39,130 bases of DNA from a virus. This document shows, one piece after another, positions 26,839-35,003 of this stretch. The DNA lies in IMG/VR virus record IMGVR_UViG_3300023223_000240, positions 1-39,130 of that record. One strand, 5' to 3'. Position 1 is the stretch's first letter, and each line of letters begins with the position of its first letter. The notes under the pieces are model-generated. The model did no database searches. It worked only from the letters and a program-made list of their open reading frames with translations, and had not been told where the DNA came from. The position numbers and the translations under genes were made by a program.

Positions 26839-27494
26839 TGGCTAGAAATTTTGATGATACTAACCCTGATTTTCTGGATGCGGGAAATCCTTCAACTTTA
26901 AATATTACGGGTGATGAGGTTACTTTATCCGTATGGATAAGGTTAGCGTCTAGTAGTATGGAGGGGAAAATTCTTGCCAAATGGGCGGATGTGGGTGGCA
27001 GGTTCCAATACCTTTTATCAACTGATGGCGGCGATAAGTGTTTATTCGCCATCAATGCTGCAAGTCAAAAGAATATTGTTGGAACAACGGTTTTATCTGT
27101 TGGGGTGTGGCATCATATCGCAGGGGTTTATGATGGTTCAGAAATGCGAGTTTATTGTAATGGTATAGAGGAAAATTCAATATCACAAACTGGGAATATT
27201 CCCTCTACAACTGCACTTGTTAGAATTGGTGCGGGTTCTGGCGGTTCTGGAACTGAAAACCCATTTGACGGCGATATAGGCCATTGTGCTATATGGGACG
27301 TCGCTCTAAACGAAAATGAAATTCAATCGTTAGCTGTTGGTATCAACCCGTTACAATTTCGTGAAGGGGTTGGCTATTGGCCCTTAAACGGTCAAAGTCC
27401 TGAAGCTGATGTTATCAATAGAAACAACATGACATTAAACGGTACAACGGTTGCAGATGAACCACCAATACCAAATAGCATAGTAGCACCATAA
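26838..27494 (+). CDS. LamG/concanavalin-like jelly-roll tail protein, 218 aa
   Basis: The main domain (about residues 22-170) has FTLS-type strands, the landmark V.LSVGVWHHIAGVYDGSEM and then RVYCNGIEENS and FDGDIGHCAIWDVALNENEI, the LamG_3 hallmark (H.A...DG..., ...NG..., G.I....IWD..L...EI). Such domains bind carbohydrate and are common on phage tail tips. It likely contributes to host-surface binding. The last 40 residues end IPNSIVAP. Confidence 0.85.
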   Translation: MARNFDDTNPDFLDAGNPSTLNITGDEVTLSVWIRLASSSMEGKILAKWADVGGRFQYLLSTDGGDKCLFAINAASQKNIVGTTVLSVGVWHHIAGVYDGSEMRVYCNGIEENSISQTGNIPSTTALVRIGAGSGGSGTENPFDGDIGHCAIWDVALNENEIQSLAVGINPLQFREGVGYWPLNGQSPEADVINRNNMTLNGTTVADEPPIPNSIVAP

Positions 27495-27504
27495 GGAGAA
27501 AACA

Positions 27505-27588
27505 ATGCCCAAACACACACCAGCAAAAAGACGAATAAATAGACAACGCAAACTTAAGTCGAAAAAACGCCGTATTAAGAAAAAGTAA
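27505..27588 (+). CDS. Very small, highly basic peptide, 27 aa
   Basis: AAGGAGAAAACA precedes ATG. The sequence MPKHTPAKRRINRQRKLKSK then KRRIKKK has over half Lys or Arg, and tiny basic peptides with a 'MP..TP..R..N' start are found after tail genes in other phages. It may bind nucleic acid. Called for its excellent ribosome site. Confidence 0.55.
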   Translation: MPKHTPAKRRINRQRKLKSKKRRIKKK

Positions 27589-27617
27589 TTGTCTTACAAC
27601 ATTTGAAGTGCTAAACT
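27589..27617 (+). promoter_or_regulatory. Candidate internal promoter
   Basis: TTGTCT at 27589-27594, a 17-bp spacer and TAAACT at 27612-27617. A terminator begins only 5 bp further on, so the promoter would start inside it. Low certainty. Confidence 0.35.
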
Positions 27618-27621
27618 AATG

Positions 27622-27646
27622 AGGTCGTGTAATAGCGGCCTTTTTC
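27622..27646 (+). terminator. Intrinsic terminator
   Basis: AGGTCG (27622-27627) pairs with CGGCCT (27636-27641), one G-U pair, 8-nt loop, followed by TTTTTCT. It separates the tail/fibre genes from the accessory genes, possibly with partial readthrough. Confidence 0.6.
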
Positions 27647-27659
27647 TATGGGGAACATA

Positions 27660-27833
27660 ATGCCTACTTATAATTACAAATGCCCAAGTTGCAGGAAACC
27701 GTCAACAAGGCGAGTGAGTATGTCAGAGAGAAAAACCCAGGAATGTATATGTGGTGAGTTGTTAGTTCAAGAAATCACTGCCCCAAGGGTTATAGGGGCT
27801 AACACAGGGGCTAGGAGCACCGCATATGACTGA
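27660..27833 (+). CDS. FmdB-type zinc-ribbon protein, 57 aa
   Basis: I place the start at MPTYNYKC (27660), the normal FmdB opening, rather than at 27648. Cysteines at 8, 11, 29 and 31 form a zinc ribbon (CPSC, CICG), and LLVQEITAPRVI fits the family's end. Such proteins are common in phages near packaging genes. GGGGAAC is upstream. Confidence 0.7.
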   Translation: MPTYNYKCPSCRKPSTRRVSMSERKTQECICGELLVQEITAPRVIGANTGARSTAYD

Positions 27834-28047
27834 AATTATAGTAAGAGATTACCGGGATGGCGCCAACAACGGTAGAATGTTGGCTGACGTGTGGGAAGGT
27901 AGTAAGTTTATAACCTGCCTAGCATTAACAATGTACGGAATAAAAGAATATCCTGAGGGCGGTCAATATCCTGCGGGGGTGATTAAAGCTGAAACAAAAT
28001 ATCAACATGAAGTTTATACCAAGCAATTGGAAGGTTGTCGTGGATGA
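27826..28047 (+). CDS. Hypothetical protein, 73 aa
   Basis: Beta-rich with VRDYRDGANNGRMLADVWEG then YPEGGQYPAGVIKAE. No recognised family. ATGA overlap with the next gene; it overlaps the FmdB-like gene by 8 bp. Confidence 0.55.
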   Translation: MTEIIVRDYRDGANNGRMLADVWEGSKFITCLALTMYGIKEYPEGGQYPAGVIKAETKYQHEVYTKQLEGCRG

Positions 28048-28520
28048 AAATAGCTATAGTGGGGATGGGTCCTTTCACGGAGGAAATACCAGAAGACTTT
28101 GAGATATGGGTAATAGCTTTATACATTGGTCACTTCATGAGATACGATAGGGCGTTTGAATGCCACGAACAACCACCTACTAAGGGAAGCGCGGTAGATT
28201 TTATTAAGGACCCCTGGGTTCCGTTTTACGTGCCAGAGCATCTAATACATATTTACCCAAAGGCCATACCCATGCGAACGGAACACATGGCAAAGAAATA
28301 CAAGCGAAGTTTTAGCTCAACGATAAGTTATATGCTCGCACAAGCAATTCACGAACAACCAGAGGAAATTTCCTTATTTGGGGTTAGATTGGACGCGAAA
28401 GATGAATACATAAATCAAAAGCCTAGTGCTTACTATTGGTTAGGCATTGCTAATGCGCTGGGTATTAAAACAACTGGCTTACTTACAACTGAAATGTACG
28501 GGATGAAAGAAGATGACTGA
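28044..28520 (+). CDS. Rossmann-like phage protein, 158 aa
   Basis: The ATG at 28044 is used (MKIAIVGMGPF, a Rossmann-type GxG start); a TTG at 28035 is not preferred. The rest has FEIWVIALYIGHFMRYDRAF then SFSSTISYMLAQAIHEQPEE and ISLFGVRLDAKDEYINQKPS, a pattern I know from phage proteins of this type (FE.H, ...SS..YMLA.AI..., GV.L...DEY..Q.P...YWLG.A). The role is unknown; a nucleotide-sugar or glycosyltransferase-like fold is a guess. Confidence 0.6.
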   Translation: MKIAIVGMGPFTEEIPEDFEIWVIALYIGHFMRYDRAFECHEQPPTKGSAVDFIKDPWVPFYVPEHLIHIYPKAIPMRTEHMAKKYKRSFSSTISYMLAQAIHEQPEEISLFGVRLDAKDEYINQKPSAYYWLGIANALGIKTTGLLTTEMYGMKEDD

Positions 28521-28695
28521 GTTTACAGAATGCCCTACTTGCGCAGTTAAATTAGGATCGCCTATTTTATGTGGGTCTTGTTTACATAACAGAGAGGTAA
28601 TAAGGAGACTGACAAGCAAGATTGATGATTTAGAGTTTCTTCATGGAGACACTTATAGTGCAGAAGAAGCAGCTAAGATGGGTTGCAGAGCGTAA
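28513..28695 (+). CDS. Small cysteine-rich protein, 60 aa
   Basis: ECPTCAVKLGSPILCGSCLH gives CxxC....  CxxC, a zinc ribbon, followed by a helical tail. It overlaps the previous gene by 8 bp. No family certain. Confidence 0.55.
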   Translation: MTEFTECPTCAVKLGSPILCGSCLHNREVIRRLTSKIDDLEFLHGDTYSAEEAAKMGCRA

Positions 28696-28778
28696 ATAAT
28701 GACAAATAACCTAAGCCATGCTAAGATTGCCCTTGGCAAACCTGCCCAGCAATAAGCAATAAGCAAAAGGATACTAAA

Positions 28779-29231
28779 ATGACACGATCAATTATAGGCC
28801 AAGTCTTAGGCCAAGACAATAAGACGAACAAGCTTGTATCGAGGGGGATTGATGTAACCCGCGCCGCTGTAGACGCAGAAATCACGGTAAGCGCAGAGGG
28901 CGCAACCACAGCAAATACACGAGACATCGTAGTAACGCTGTTAGATTCCGAGGGTGTAGCAATTACAGAGGTGGAAGCAATCGAACTACAGATGTTCTTA
29001 AATGCTGCTAAAACCGCATATGTAGTCACTGGTGGATCAACAGGTATTAGTGTAGGTGGTGACGGCGCCCTATTGGCATTAGTAGCAAAGAAAATATTTG
29101 TAGCCACTACGGAAGCAACAGGCATACTTGAGCTTGAATGGTTAGACACCGGTTCAGAAGCGGCGTTCTTAGGTGTTAAACTCCCTAACGGACGAATTGT
29201 AATGAGCAGTGGATTAGCAAACTCAACATAA
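28779..29231 (+). CDS. Small structural protein, 150 aa
   Basis: Beta-rich, Ala/Thr/Gly-rich with regular strands (ITVSAEGATTANTRDIVVTL and later GGSTGISVGGDGALLALVAK) and an end reading VKLPNGRIVMSSGLANST. This fits a virion accessory or decoration-type protein common in phages, with 'LPNGR.V.S' at its end. AAAGGATAC lies upstream and a strong UUCG terminator follows. Confidence 0.6.
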   Translation: MTRSIIGQVLGQDNKTNKLVSRGIDVTRAAVDAEITVSAEGATTANTRDIVVTLLDSEGVAITEVEAIELQMFLNAAKTAYVVTGGSTGISVGGDGALLALVAKKIFVATTEATGILELEWLDTGSEAAFLGVKLPNGRIVMSSGLANST

Positions 29232-29239
29232 GATAGGGT

Positions 29240-29263
29240 CGGGTGGTTCGCTGCCCGGTTTTT
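29240..29263 (+). terminator. Strong intrinsic terminator with UUCG loop
   Basis: CGGGTGG (29240-29246), TTCG loop, CTGCCCG (29251-29257), then GTTTTTC. Seven pairs including two G-U. It lies right after the gene ending at 29231. Confidence 0.75.
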
Positions 29264-29279
29264 CATAAAGGATGATAGA

Positions 29280-29459
29280 ATGACGCACACAAGAAACATA
29301 ATAGGGCAAGCTATGATCACACTTGGCAAGGAATACGCGGTAGATAAGCTTGTACCAATGACTAACCAACACTGTTTAAAGGCTGATAGTGTAAAGGTGG
29401 CGTGGGCCTATGACATTAAATGGGATGATGAGCTTAAGATGCTTACCAAGTACATGTGA
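29280..29459 (+). CDS. Small protein of unknown function, 59 aa
   Basis: AAAGGATGATAGA leads to ATG at 29280. The first residues (MTHTRNIIGQAMITLGKEYA) resemble the beginning of the 28779 protein (MTRSIIGQVLGQDN), hinting at a shared leader or a decayed relative. The second half is aromatic and charged (VKVAWAYDIKWDDELKML). No family. Confidence 0.5.
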   Translation: MTHTRNIIGQAMITLGKEYAVDKLVPMTNQHCLKADSVKVAWAYDIKWDDELKMLTKYM

Positions 29460-29532
29460 GCGCGCATAATAGAATTAATAATTTGGTGGTTTATAATAGG
29501 AATAACACCAGCAGGATTGAAGGGAGTGATTG

Positions 29533-29706
29533 ATGGAACAATATGAACCAATAAAACTAACTACTTATCATGATGGGTTTTGCATATTTAATAATCAAAA
29601 GCAGAACTTTAAATTCTCGCACCTGTTTAATCCGTATGATTGGGAAACGCCAGCAAGTAAATTAATCAAAGATATATGTAAACAGGTGGTACATGGCGAC
29701 AGCTAA
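29533..29706 (+). CDS. Small protein of unknown function, 57 aa
   Basis: AGGGAGTGATTG leads to ATG at 29533. The protein (MEQYEPIKLTTYHDGFCIFN then NQKQNFKFSHLFNPYDWETP) overlaps the small terminase by 14 bp in another frame. No family; it may serve as a translational lead-in. Confidence 0.5.
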   Translation: MEQYEPIKLTTYHDGFCIFNNQKQNFKFSHLFNPYDWETPASKLIKDICKQVVHGDS

Positions 29707-30124
29707 ACTAACAGCTAAACAAGAGAAGTTCTGCCAAGAATATATAAAGTGCGGTAATCAATCCGAAGCTTATAGATTATCTTATGAGGTAGGGGAAAAC
29801 ACTAAAGATAAAACAGTTTGGGAAGCAGCTTGTAGGGTTATGGCTGACAGCAAGGTATCTGCAAGGGTGTTTGAATTACAAGAGTTAGCACAAGAGAGAA
29901 CCTTAACTACTGTTGATAGTCTAACAATAGAACTAAATGAAGCAAAAGATTTAGCTGTTAAAACTAATCAGCCTTCTGCAATGACAGGCGCAATAATGGG
30001 TAAGGCAAAACTACATGGATTAGATATTCAAAAGATAGACATGAATTTAAATGGTGTTTTAACCATGGATAGATTATCGGATGGCCGCAAACGTGCCGCA
30101 GAACGGAATAAGCCAGAGGATTAA
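29693..30124 (+). CDS. terS: Small terminase subunit (terminase_2-like), 143 aa
   Basis: TAKQEKFCQEYIKCGNQSEA followed by ACRVMADSKVSARVFELQEL is the N-terminal pattern of the terminase_2 family: 'T.kQe.F...Y....n...Ay..' and 'A...L....V......'. These proteins form rings that recognise phage DNA and start packaging with the large subunit. The second half is a helical oligomerisation region. It overlaps the terminase large gene by one base. Confidence 0.8.
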   Translation: MATAKLTAKQEKFCQEYIKCGNQSEAYRLSYEVGENTKDKTVWEAACRVMADSKVSARVFELQELAQERTLTTVDSLTIELNEAKDLAVKTNQPSAMTGAIMGKAKLHGLDIQKIDMNLNGVLTMDRLSDGRKRAAERNKPED

Positions 30125-31590
30125 TGATAAGCTTACAAGAATACGAAAAAGACCTAGCAGAACAAGTATCAGAGTTTTATGATGATCCTTTAGGGTTTGT
30201 ATTGTTTGCGTTTCCTTGGGGTGAAGGTGCATTAAAGGATATTGAAGGGCCTAGAAAATGGCAGTGGGAATTCCTGGAGGCATGGGGAGAAGAGATTAAA
30301 GATCGTGGGTTTGACGGTTTACACCCTGTAACACCTATTCAATTCAGTTTTGCTTCTGGTCACGGTATTGGTAAAAGCGCTTTGTCTGCAATGATAACAT
30401 TATTCATTATGTCCACAAGACCACATTCAAAAGGCGTTGTTACAGCCACGACAAGTCCACAACTTAAAACAAAGACATGGGCAGAGCTTGGTAAATGGCA
30501 CAAGATGTGTGTTACTTCGCACTGGTTTAAAATGAATTCAGGTCATGGTAATATGAATATCGTGCATGTACAGTTTCCTGAGACATGGCGGGTAGATGCT
30601 CAAACTTCTAAAGAAGAGAACAGTGAAAGCTTCGCTGGCTTACATGCGGCTAATTCTACCCCATGGTATTTGTTTGATGAGGCTAGTGGTGTTCCTGATA
30701 AGATTTATGAGGTTTCAGAGGGCGGCTTGACTGACGGAGAGGCCATGAGGTTTCTTTTTGGTAATCCCACAAAGAATACAGGTTTCTTTAAAAGAACATT
30801 CGGCTCACTACGTCATAGGTTTAAGACTATGCAGATTGATAGCCGTGAGGTTTATGGAACCAATAAAGAACTATTCAAATCATGGGCTGATGATTATGGT
30901 GAGGATAGTGATTTTTTTAGGATAAGGGTTAAGGGCCAATTCCCAAGGGCCAGTTCATTACAATTCATAGGAACGGATGTAGCAGAGGGAGCAGCACAAC
31001 GCGAAGAGTTTAGCGATAGTAAAGCTCCTATTGTTCTAGGTGTTGATGTTGCTAGATTTGGTGACGATGCTAGTGTAATTTATGTTAGGCAAGGTCGGGA
31101 TGCTAGATCACACGGGTATCAAATGTTCAGGGAATTAGATAGTATTCAACTAGCCGCTAGAGTAGCCGAGAAGATCAAAGAGTTAAAACCTGTTAAAGTA
31201 TTTGTTGATGGTACTGGTGGTTATGGTAGCGGTGTTGTTGACCAATTAAAGGCAAACGGGTATAGTAGCCTCGTTGAAGATGTTCAATTTGGCTCTAAAG
31301 CTCTTGATGCTGATATTTATTTTAATAAGCGCGCAGAGATGTACGGGTTAACAAAGAAGTTTTTGGAAACTGGATTAATCCCAGATGACCAGGATTTAAT
31401 AAATGATCTATGTGGTGTTGAGTATGGATTTGCTAGAGAGAATAAGATACAACTTGAGAAAAAAGAAGACATGAAGAAACGCGGGTTAGCCTCACCAGAT
31501 ATTGCGGACGCTTTAGCTTTAACATTTGCTTTCCCCGTTCCTTTAAGAAGATCAGTGCCGAGACAACAAAGAAAAGTATTTGTACCATGA
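30124..31590 (+). CDS. terL: Large terminase subunit, 488 aa
   Basis: The ATPase has Walker A SGHGIGKSA (residues 78-86), Walker B WYLFDEASG (181-189) with the catalytic Glu186, and a coupling motif LFGNPTKNTG (211-220). The nuclease domain shows VDVARFGDDASV (307-318) with Asp308, VFVDGTGGYG (359-368) with Asp362, and SPDIADALALTF (457-468) with Asp459/Asp462, the RNase H-fold metal sites. It pumps DNA into the prohead through the portal and cuts the concatemer. The length is typical of podovirus large terminases. Confidence 0.9.
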   Translation: MISLQEYEKDLAEQVSEFYDDPLGFVLFAFPWGEGALKDIEGPRKWQWEFLEAWGEEIKDRGFDGLHPVTPIQFSFASGHGIGKSALSAMITLFIMSTRPHSKGVVTATTSPQLKTKTWAELGKWHKMCVTSHWFKMNSGHGNMNIVHVQFPETWRVDAQTSKEENSESFAGLHAANSTPWYLFDEASGVPDKIYEVSEGGLTDGEAMRFLFGNPTKNTGFFKRTFGSLRHRFKTMQIDSREVYGTNKELFKSWADDYGEDSDFFRIRVKGQFPRASSLQFIGTDVAEGAAQREEFSDSKAPIVLGVDVARFGDDASVIYVRQGRDARSHGYQMFRELDSIQLAARVAEKIKELKPVKVFVDGTGGYGSGVVDQLKANGYSSLVEDVQFGSKALDADIYFNKRAEMYGLTKKFLETGLIPDDQDLINDLCGVEYGFARENKIQLEKKEDMKKRGLASPDIADALALTFAFPVPLRRSVPRQQRKVFVP

Positions 31591-33785
31591 CAATATCAGA
31601 CAGTGAGATTTTAAATTTAGTACGTGCGGAGGCAGCCAATACAATCGGAACCTCTGACAGTGATAGTCAATTAGGACAGGATAGATCAAAGTCCATTGAT
31701 TATTATCATGGTAAAATGACTGATGCTCCACACGAAGCTGGTTGGTCAGGTGTTACAACAAGAGACGCTTTCTTAACTGTTGAATCGGCCCTTCCAGATA
31801 TTATTGAGATATTTGAATCCACCGAAGACATCATGGAATTTCGCCCAGAGAGCGAAGAAGATGTAGACAAGGCGCGCCAAGAAACTGATGTTGTTAACTC
31901 TATTTATAACGTGGATAACCCCGGCTTTATCAATACATACACATATTTTAAAGATGCTTTAATGGTCAAGAACGGCTTTATGATGGCTTCTTGGGTTGAT
32001 AGTGAAGAAGACACAGAAGAACATTACTTTGAGCAATCAGATGAAGACTTAGCTTTGTTAGAGGCTGAGGAAGATATTGAAGTTATCGAGACCGAGACGG
32101 AAACAAAGACTATTGAACTAGGTGAGGGCTTGCCGGATGTCCAAGTTAAAACTCACATGGTTATTACCAAGAGAACCAAAGACACATCAAAAGTAGTTGT
32201 TCAAGCGTTGCCTCCTGAGGAAGTCGCTGTAAGCCGTGATACGATAGACCTGCAAAAAACTGCTTTAGTTAGACATGAACCCAAAACAACCACGCGGTCA
32301 GATTTGCTTGAGATGGGTATTGATGCTGATAAGGTCGGACAATTACGCAGGGTTGATGAACAAGATAGTGAAGAAGAGATTGCTCGGGACACATTGGACC
32401 AAGACGACATTAGAGATAGTTCTACCAATACACCAATGCAGAAGGTTGATATTGCTAACAATTATATTCGTATGGATGCTAGGGGTAACGGACGCGCCGA
32501 ACTATGGCAGGTAATGACAGGTAATGATGATAGTATCTTATTGTTTAAAACTAGGTTGTCTCGTGTTCCTATTTCCACATTAACACCCACACTTGAGCCC
32601 CACCAACTATTTGGTATTTCATTAATCGACCAAGTGATGGACTTACAAAGGATCACAACATTCTTTACAAGGGCTGCTATTGATAACGCTGCGGCATTGA
32701 ATAACCAGAGACCGATCACAAATATAGAGCAACTTGCAGATAGTACATTGGATGATATCCTAACCAATAGCCCTAGTTCTCCTATTTTGGTAAAAGGTGA
32801 CGCAAGGTCTGCTTTACAATATGCTCCTAACAATATTATTGCCGGTGATATGATTGGATTGATCGGGTACTTTGATAAGGTACGTGAGGAAAGAACAGGT
32901 ATTCAGCGTAGTGGTCAAGCTATGGACCCTGATGCAATTAGTAAAGACGTTACAGCCACAGAGTTTGCCGGACAACGTGCAGACGCCTTAAAAGCCATTA
33001 AGTTAATCGCTCGTATCTTTGCAGAAACAGGCATGAAAGATGTAATGATAAACATTCACCATGCTGCACAAGCGCACTCAGGTAATAAGAAGCGTTCCTT
33101 TAGATTAAATGGTAAGTTTGTCCAGGTTAACCCAAGGGAATGGAAAACACGTTCTGACATGACTGTTAATGTTGGCTTAGGCACTGGCACTAAAGCTGAG
33201 CAAATCACACAGCTAGGTAATATCTTAGTACAGCAAAAAGAAGCCTATGCACTTCAAGGTAATGTAGATGTACCGGGCGGTTTAGTTACACTCTCCCAAA
33301 TTAGGCACACTATGGGCAGGATTATCGAGTTGATGGGCTTCAAAGATGCTGATGCTTTCTTTAATGAGATTGATGACGAACAACAAGCTGCTAGAACAGA
33401 AGAAGCTGCTAATGAAGACGCACCACAAGACCCAGCTATACTTAAAATACAAACTGATGCTGCTAATGATGCAGAGAAAAACCAAATTGAGCGTGAGAAG
33501 AATATTATGAATGCTCAGATTGAACAGAGTGATAATGATTTAGATCGTCAAGTTAAGATATTCCAGATTGTCCAAGAGTTACAATTGAAAGCAGAAGGGC
33601 AAGATGCAGAGATTGAATTAAATACTGCTGCCTTAGCTTTAAAAACCCAACTAGAGAATGATAAGCTAGACCTAGCTGCCGAAACAACAGGTACACAGAT
33701 GGGTATTGATGCTGCTAAAGGTTTGGAAGATTTATCACTTGATGTAACACCAACGGTCAGAGTAGGAGGCGATATTGCCGGATAA
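31587..33785 (+). CDS. Portal protein (P22-like, long form), 732 aa
   Basis: The 12-mer vertex through which DNA enters. N-terminal IDYYHGKMTDAPHEAGWSGV, then LTVESALPDIIEIFESTEDI and a VKNGFMMASW stretch are the landmarks of long portals of P22-type podoviruses. The middle has VDIANNYIRMDARGNG and PHQLFGISLIDQVMDLQRI, both typical, and the C-terminal third is a long coiled-coil region (IQTDAANDAEKNQIEREKNI). It follows the terminase by an ATGA overlap, as usual. Confidence 0.85.
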   Translation: MTISDSEILNLVRAEAANTIGTSDSDSQLGQDRSKSIDYYHGKMTDAPHEAGWSGVTTRDAFLTVESALPDIIEIFESTEDIMEFRPESEEDVDKARQETDVVNSIYNVDNPGFINTYTYFKDALMVKNGFMMASWVDSEEDTEEHYFEQSDEDLALLEAEEDIEVIETETETKTIELGEGLPDVQVKTHMVITKRTKDTSKVVVQALPPEEVAVSRDTIDLQKTALVRHEPKTTTRSDLLEMGIDADKVGQLRRVDEQDSEEEIARDTLDQDDIRDSSTNTPMQKVDIANNYIRMDARGNGRAELWQVMTGNDDSILLFKTRLSRVPISTLTPTLEPHQLFGISLIDQVMDLQRITTFFTRAAIDNAAALNNQRPITNIEQLADSTLDDILTNSPSSPILVKGDARSALQYAPNNIIAGDMIGLIGYFDKVREERTGIQRSGQAMDPDAISKDVTATEFAGQRADALKAIKLIARIFAETGMKDVMINIHHAAQAHSGNKKRSFRLNGKFVQVNPREWKTRSDMTVNVGLGTGTKAEQITQLGNILVQQKEAYALQGNVDVPGGLVTLSQIRHTMGRIIELMGFKDADAFFNEIDDEQQAARTEEAANEDAPQDPAILKIQTDAANDAEKNQIEREKNIMNAQIEQSDNDLDRQVKIFQIVQELQLKAEGQDAEIELNTAALALKTQLENDKLDLAAETTGTQMGIDAAKGLEDLSLDVTPTVRVGGDIAG

Positions 33786-34065
33786 TAACGTACATGACAT
33801 TCTAGATAACGGCCGTAAAGCTCAAGTTGAATTACCTATGGTTCAAGAGGCTATGCTTGAAATGAGAAACGGCGTAGTGGATAAATTATTGAAAGCCAAA
33901 GGTGACCAAGAACGTAAAAATCTTGTGGAGTCTTTACAAATCGGAAAAGAGGTAGTAGAATACCTCATATTAACTATTCAAAAGGCTGACCATGCCAAGA
34001 ATAAGCTTGATGATATTCAACATATCGGACAGAAAAAAAATATTATTGGTAAGTGGAAACCTTAA
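33775..34065 (+). CDS. Small structural accessory protein with TTG start, 96 aa
   Basis: A perfect AGGAGG lies 6 bp before TTG at 33775, within the end of the portal gene. No ATG gives a better start (the next, 22 codons in, has no ribosome site). The product is helical (QVELPMVQEAMLEMRNGVVD then QKADHAKNKLDDIQHIGQKK). It sits between portal and scaffold, and such small helical proteins often help assembly. No family is certain. Confidence 0.65.
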   Translation: MPDNNVHDILDNGRKAQVELPMVQEAMLEMRNGVVDKLLKAKGDQERKNLVESLQIGKEVVEYLILTIQKADHAKNKLDDIQHIGQKKNIIGKWKP

Positions 34066-34071
34066 GGAGAT

Positions 34072-34992
34072 ATGATGGATACTCTGACAGCACAGGACGC
34101 TGTTTCTCAACTAACAGAAGAGATGACAGCCGCAACTGATGATGATCAACAAACCGAAACTGCACCAATAGCAGAAGAGGAAAATACCGAAGACTTAGAT
34201 TTATCTAATGATAACGGTGAGGCGATAGAAACGGATGACAGTCCCGCAATTGATGCGCCTAGCTCATGGTCGAAAGACGACGCAGAACATTTCTCAACAC
34301 TTCCACCCGAAGTACAGCAACGTATAGCTAATCGGGAACGTGATAGAGATTTAAACATTAGGCAAAGTCAGGACCAGAACGCAGACGAACGTAAAGCTTT
34401 AAAGGCTGATCGTGAATCTGTTAACCAGCAGAAAGCAGATTTTCTGGAAAGTTTTGAGGTTTACGGACCAAAGAAACCATCCCTTGATATGTTAGACGAA
34501 GAATCTGATGCTTACGACGAGCGCGCTTATCATACACAAAACAACAAGTATGTTAAGGGCAAAGAGCAAGCCGACCAGGTACGCGCTGAGTTAAAAGCAG
34601 ACGATGTTAAGGCCCAAGACGAATGGGCTGCAAATGAACTAACAACATACAAGAAGATACTGCCTGAGTTTGTTGATCCTAAAAAGGGCCAAACGTACCG
34701 AAATGAGTTAGCTGAGTACGGTGCTAAAGCCATGGGGATCACTATTGAAGAGATTGCTAAAGTCTTTCCAACAACTCCGGCAAGTCAGATGCTAATGATG
34801 GATAAGGCTAGGAAATACGATGCCGCGATAGCTAAACAAAAAGCTGGCGGTCATACACCGAAACCTAAATCATTAAAGGGTGGAAATTCTAATCCTTCTA
34901 AACCTGTTAAAAAGAACCTTAATGACGCTGCTGCTAATTATAAGAAAAACCCAACAAAAGAAAACGCTAGTATATTGTTTGGGATTAATTAG
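34072..34992 (+). CDS. Scaffolding protein-like, 306 aa
   Basis: Acidic N-terminal tail (EEENTEDLDLSNDNGEAIET), then APSSWSKDDAEHFSTLPPEV and QQRIANRERDRDLNIRQ, a pattern I know from phage scaffolds, long helical regions, and a lysine-rich C-terminus (GHTPKPKSLKGGNSNPSKPV) suited to binding the capsid. It sits directly before the major capsid gene, as scaffolds do. The Met at 34072 or the next Met 34075 could be the start (AAGGAG upstream). Confidence 0.75.
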   Translation: MMDTLTAQDAVSQLTEEMTAATDDDQQTETAPIAEEENTEDLDLSNDNGEAIETDDSPAIDAPSSWSKDDAEHFSTLPPEVQQRIANRERDRDLNIRQSQDQNADERKALKADRESVNQQKADFLESFEVYGPKKPSLDMLDEESDAYDERAYHTQNNKYVKGKEQADQVRAELKADDVKAQDEWAANELTTYKKILPEFVDPKKGQTYRNELAEYGAKAMGITIEEIAKVFPTTPASQMLMMDKARKYDAAIAKQKAGGHTPKPKSLKGGNSNPSKPVKKNLNDAAANYKKNPTKENASILFGIN

Positions 34993-35003
34993 AGGCTAAT
35001 ACA

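Noticed and set aside
25322-27494. Invertible tail-fibre segment for the serine recombinase
   Set aside because: No inverted repeats or reverse-oriented fibre ends were visible around these genes or around 4189-4914.
28699-28755. 18-codon open frame between the 28513 and 28779 genes
   Set aside because: It has an ATG but no good ribosome site and no recognisable character; too short to support.
28721-29329. Long - strand open frame, 202 codons
   Set aside because: It is opposite the structural gene at 28779-29231, with codons shifted in phase, and its composition is low-complexity (Ser/Ala/Val-rich) as expected of an antisense shadow. No ribosome site precedes it.
29492-29497. TATAAT at 29492-29497 as a late promoter
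   Set aside because: No acceptable -35 box at the right distance and no extended -10.
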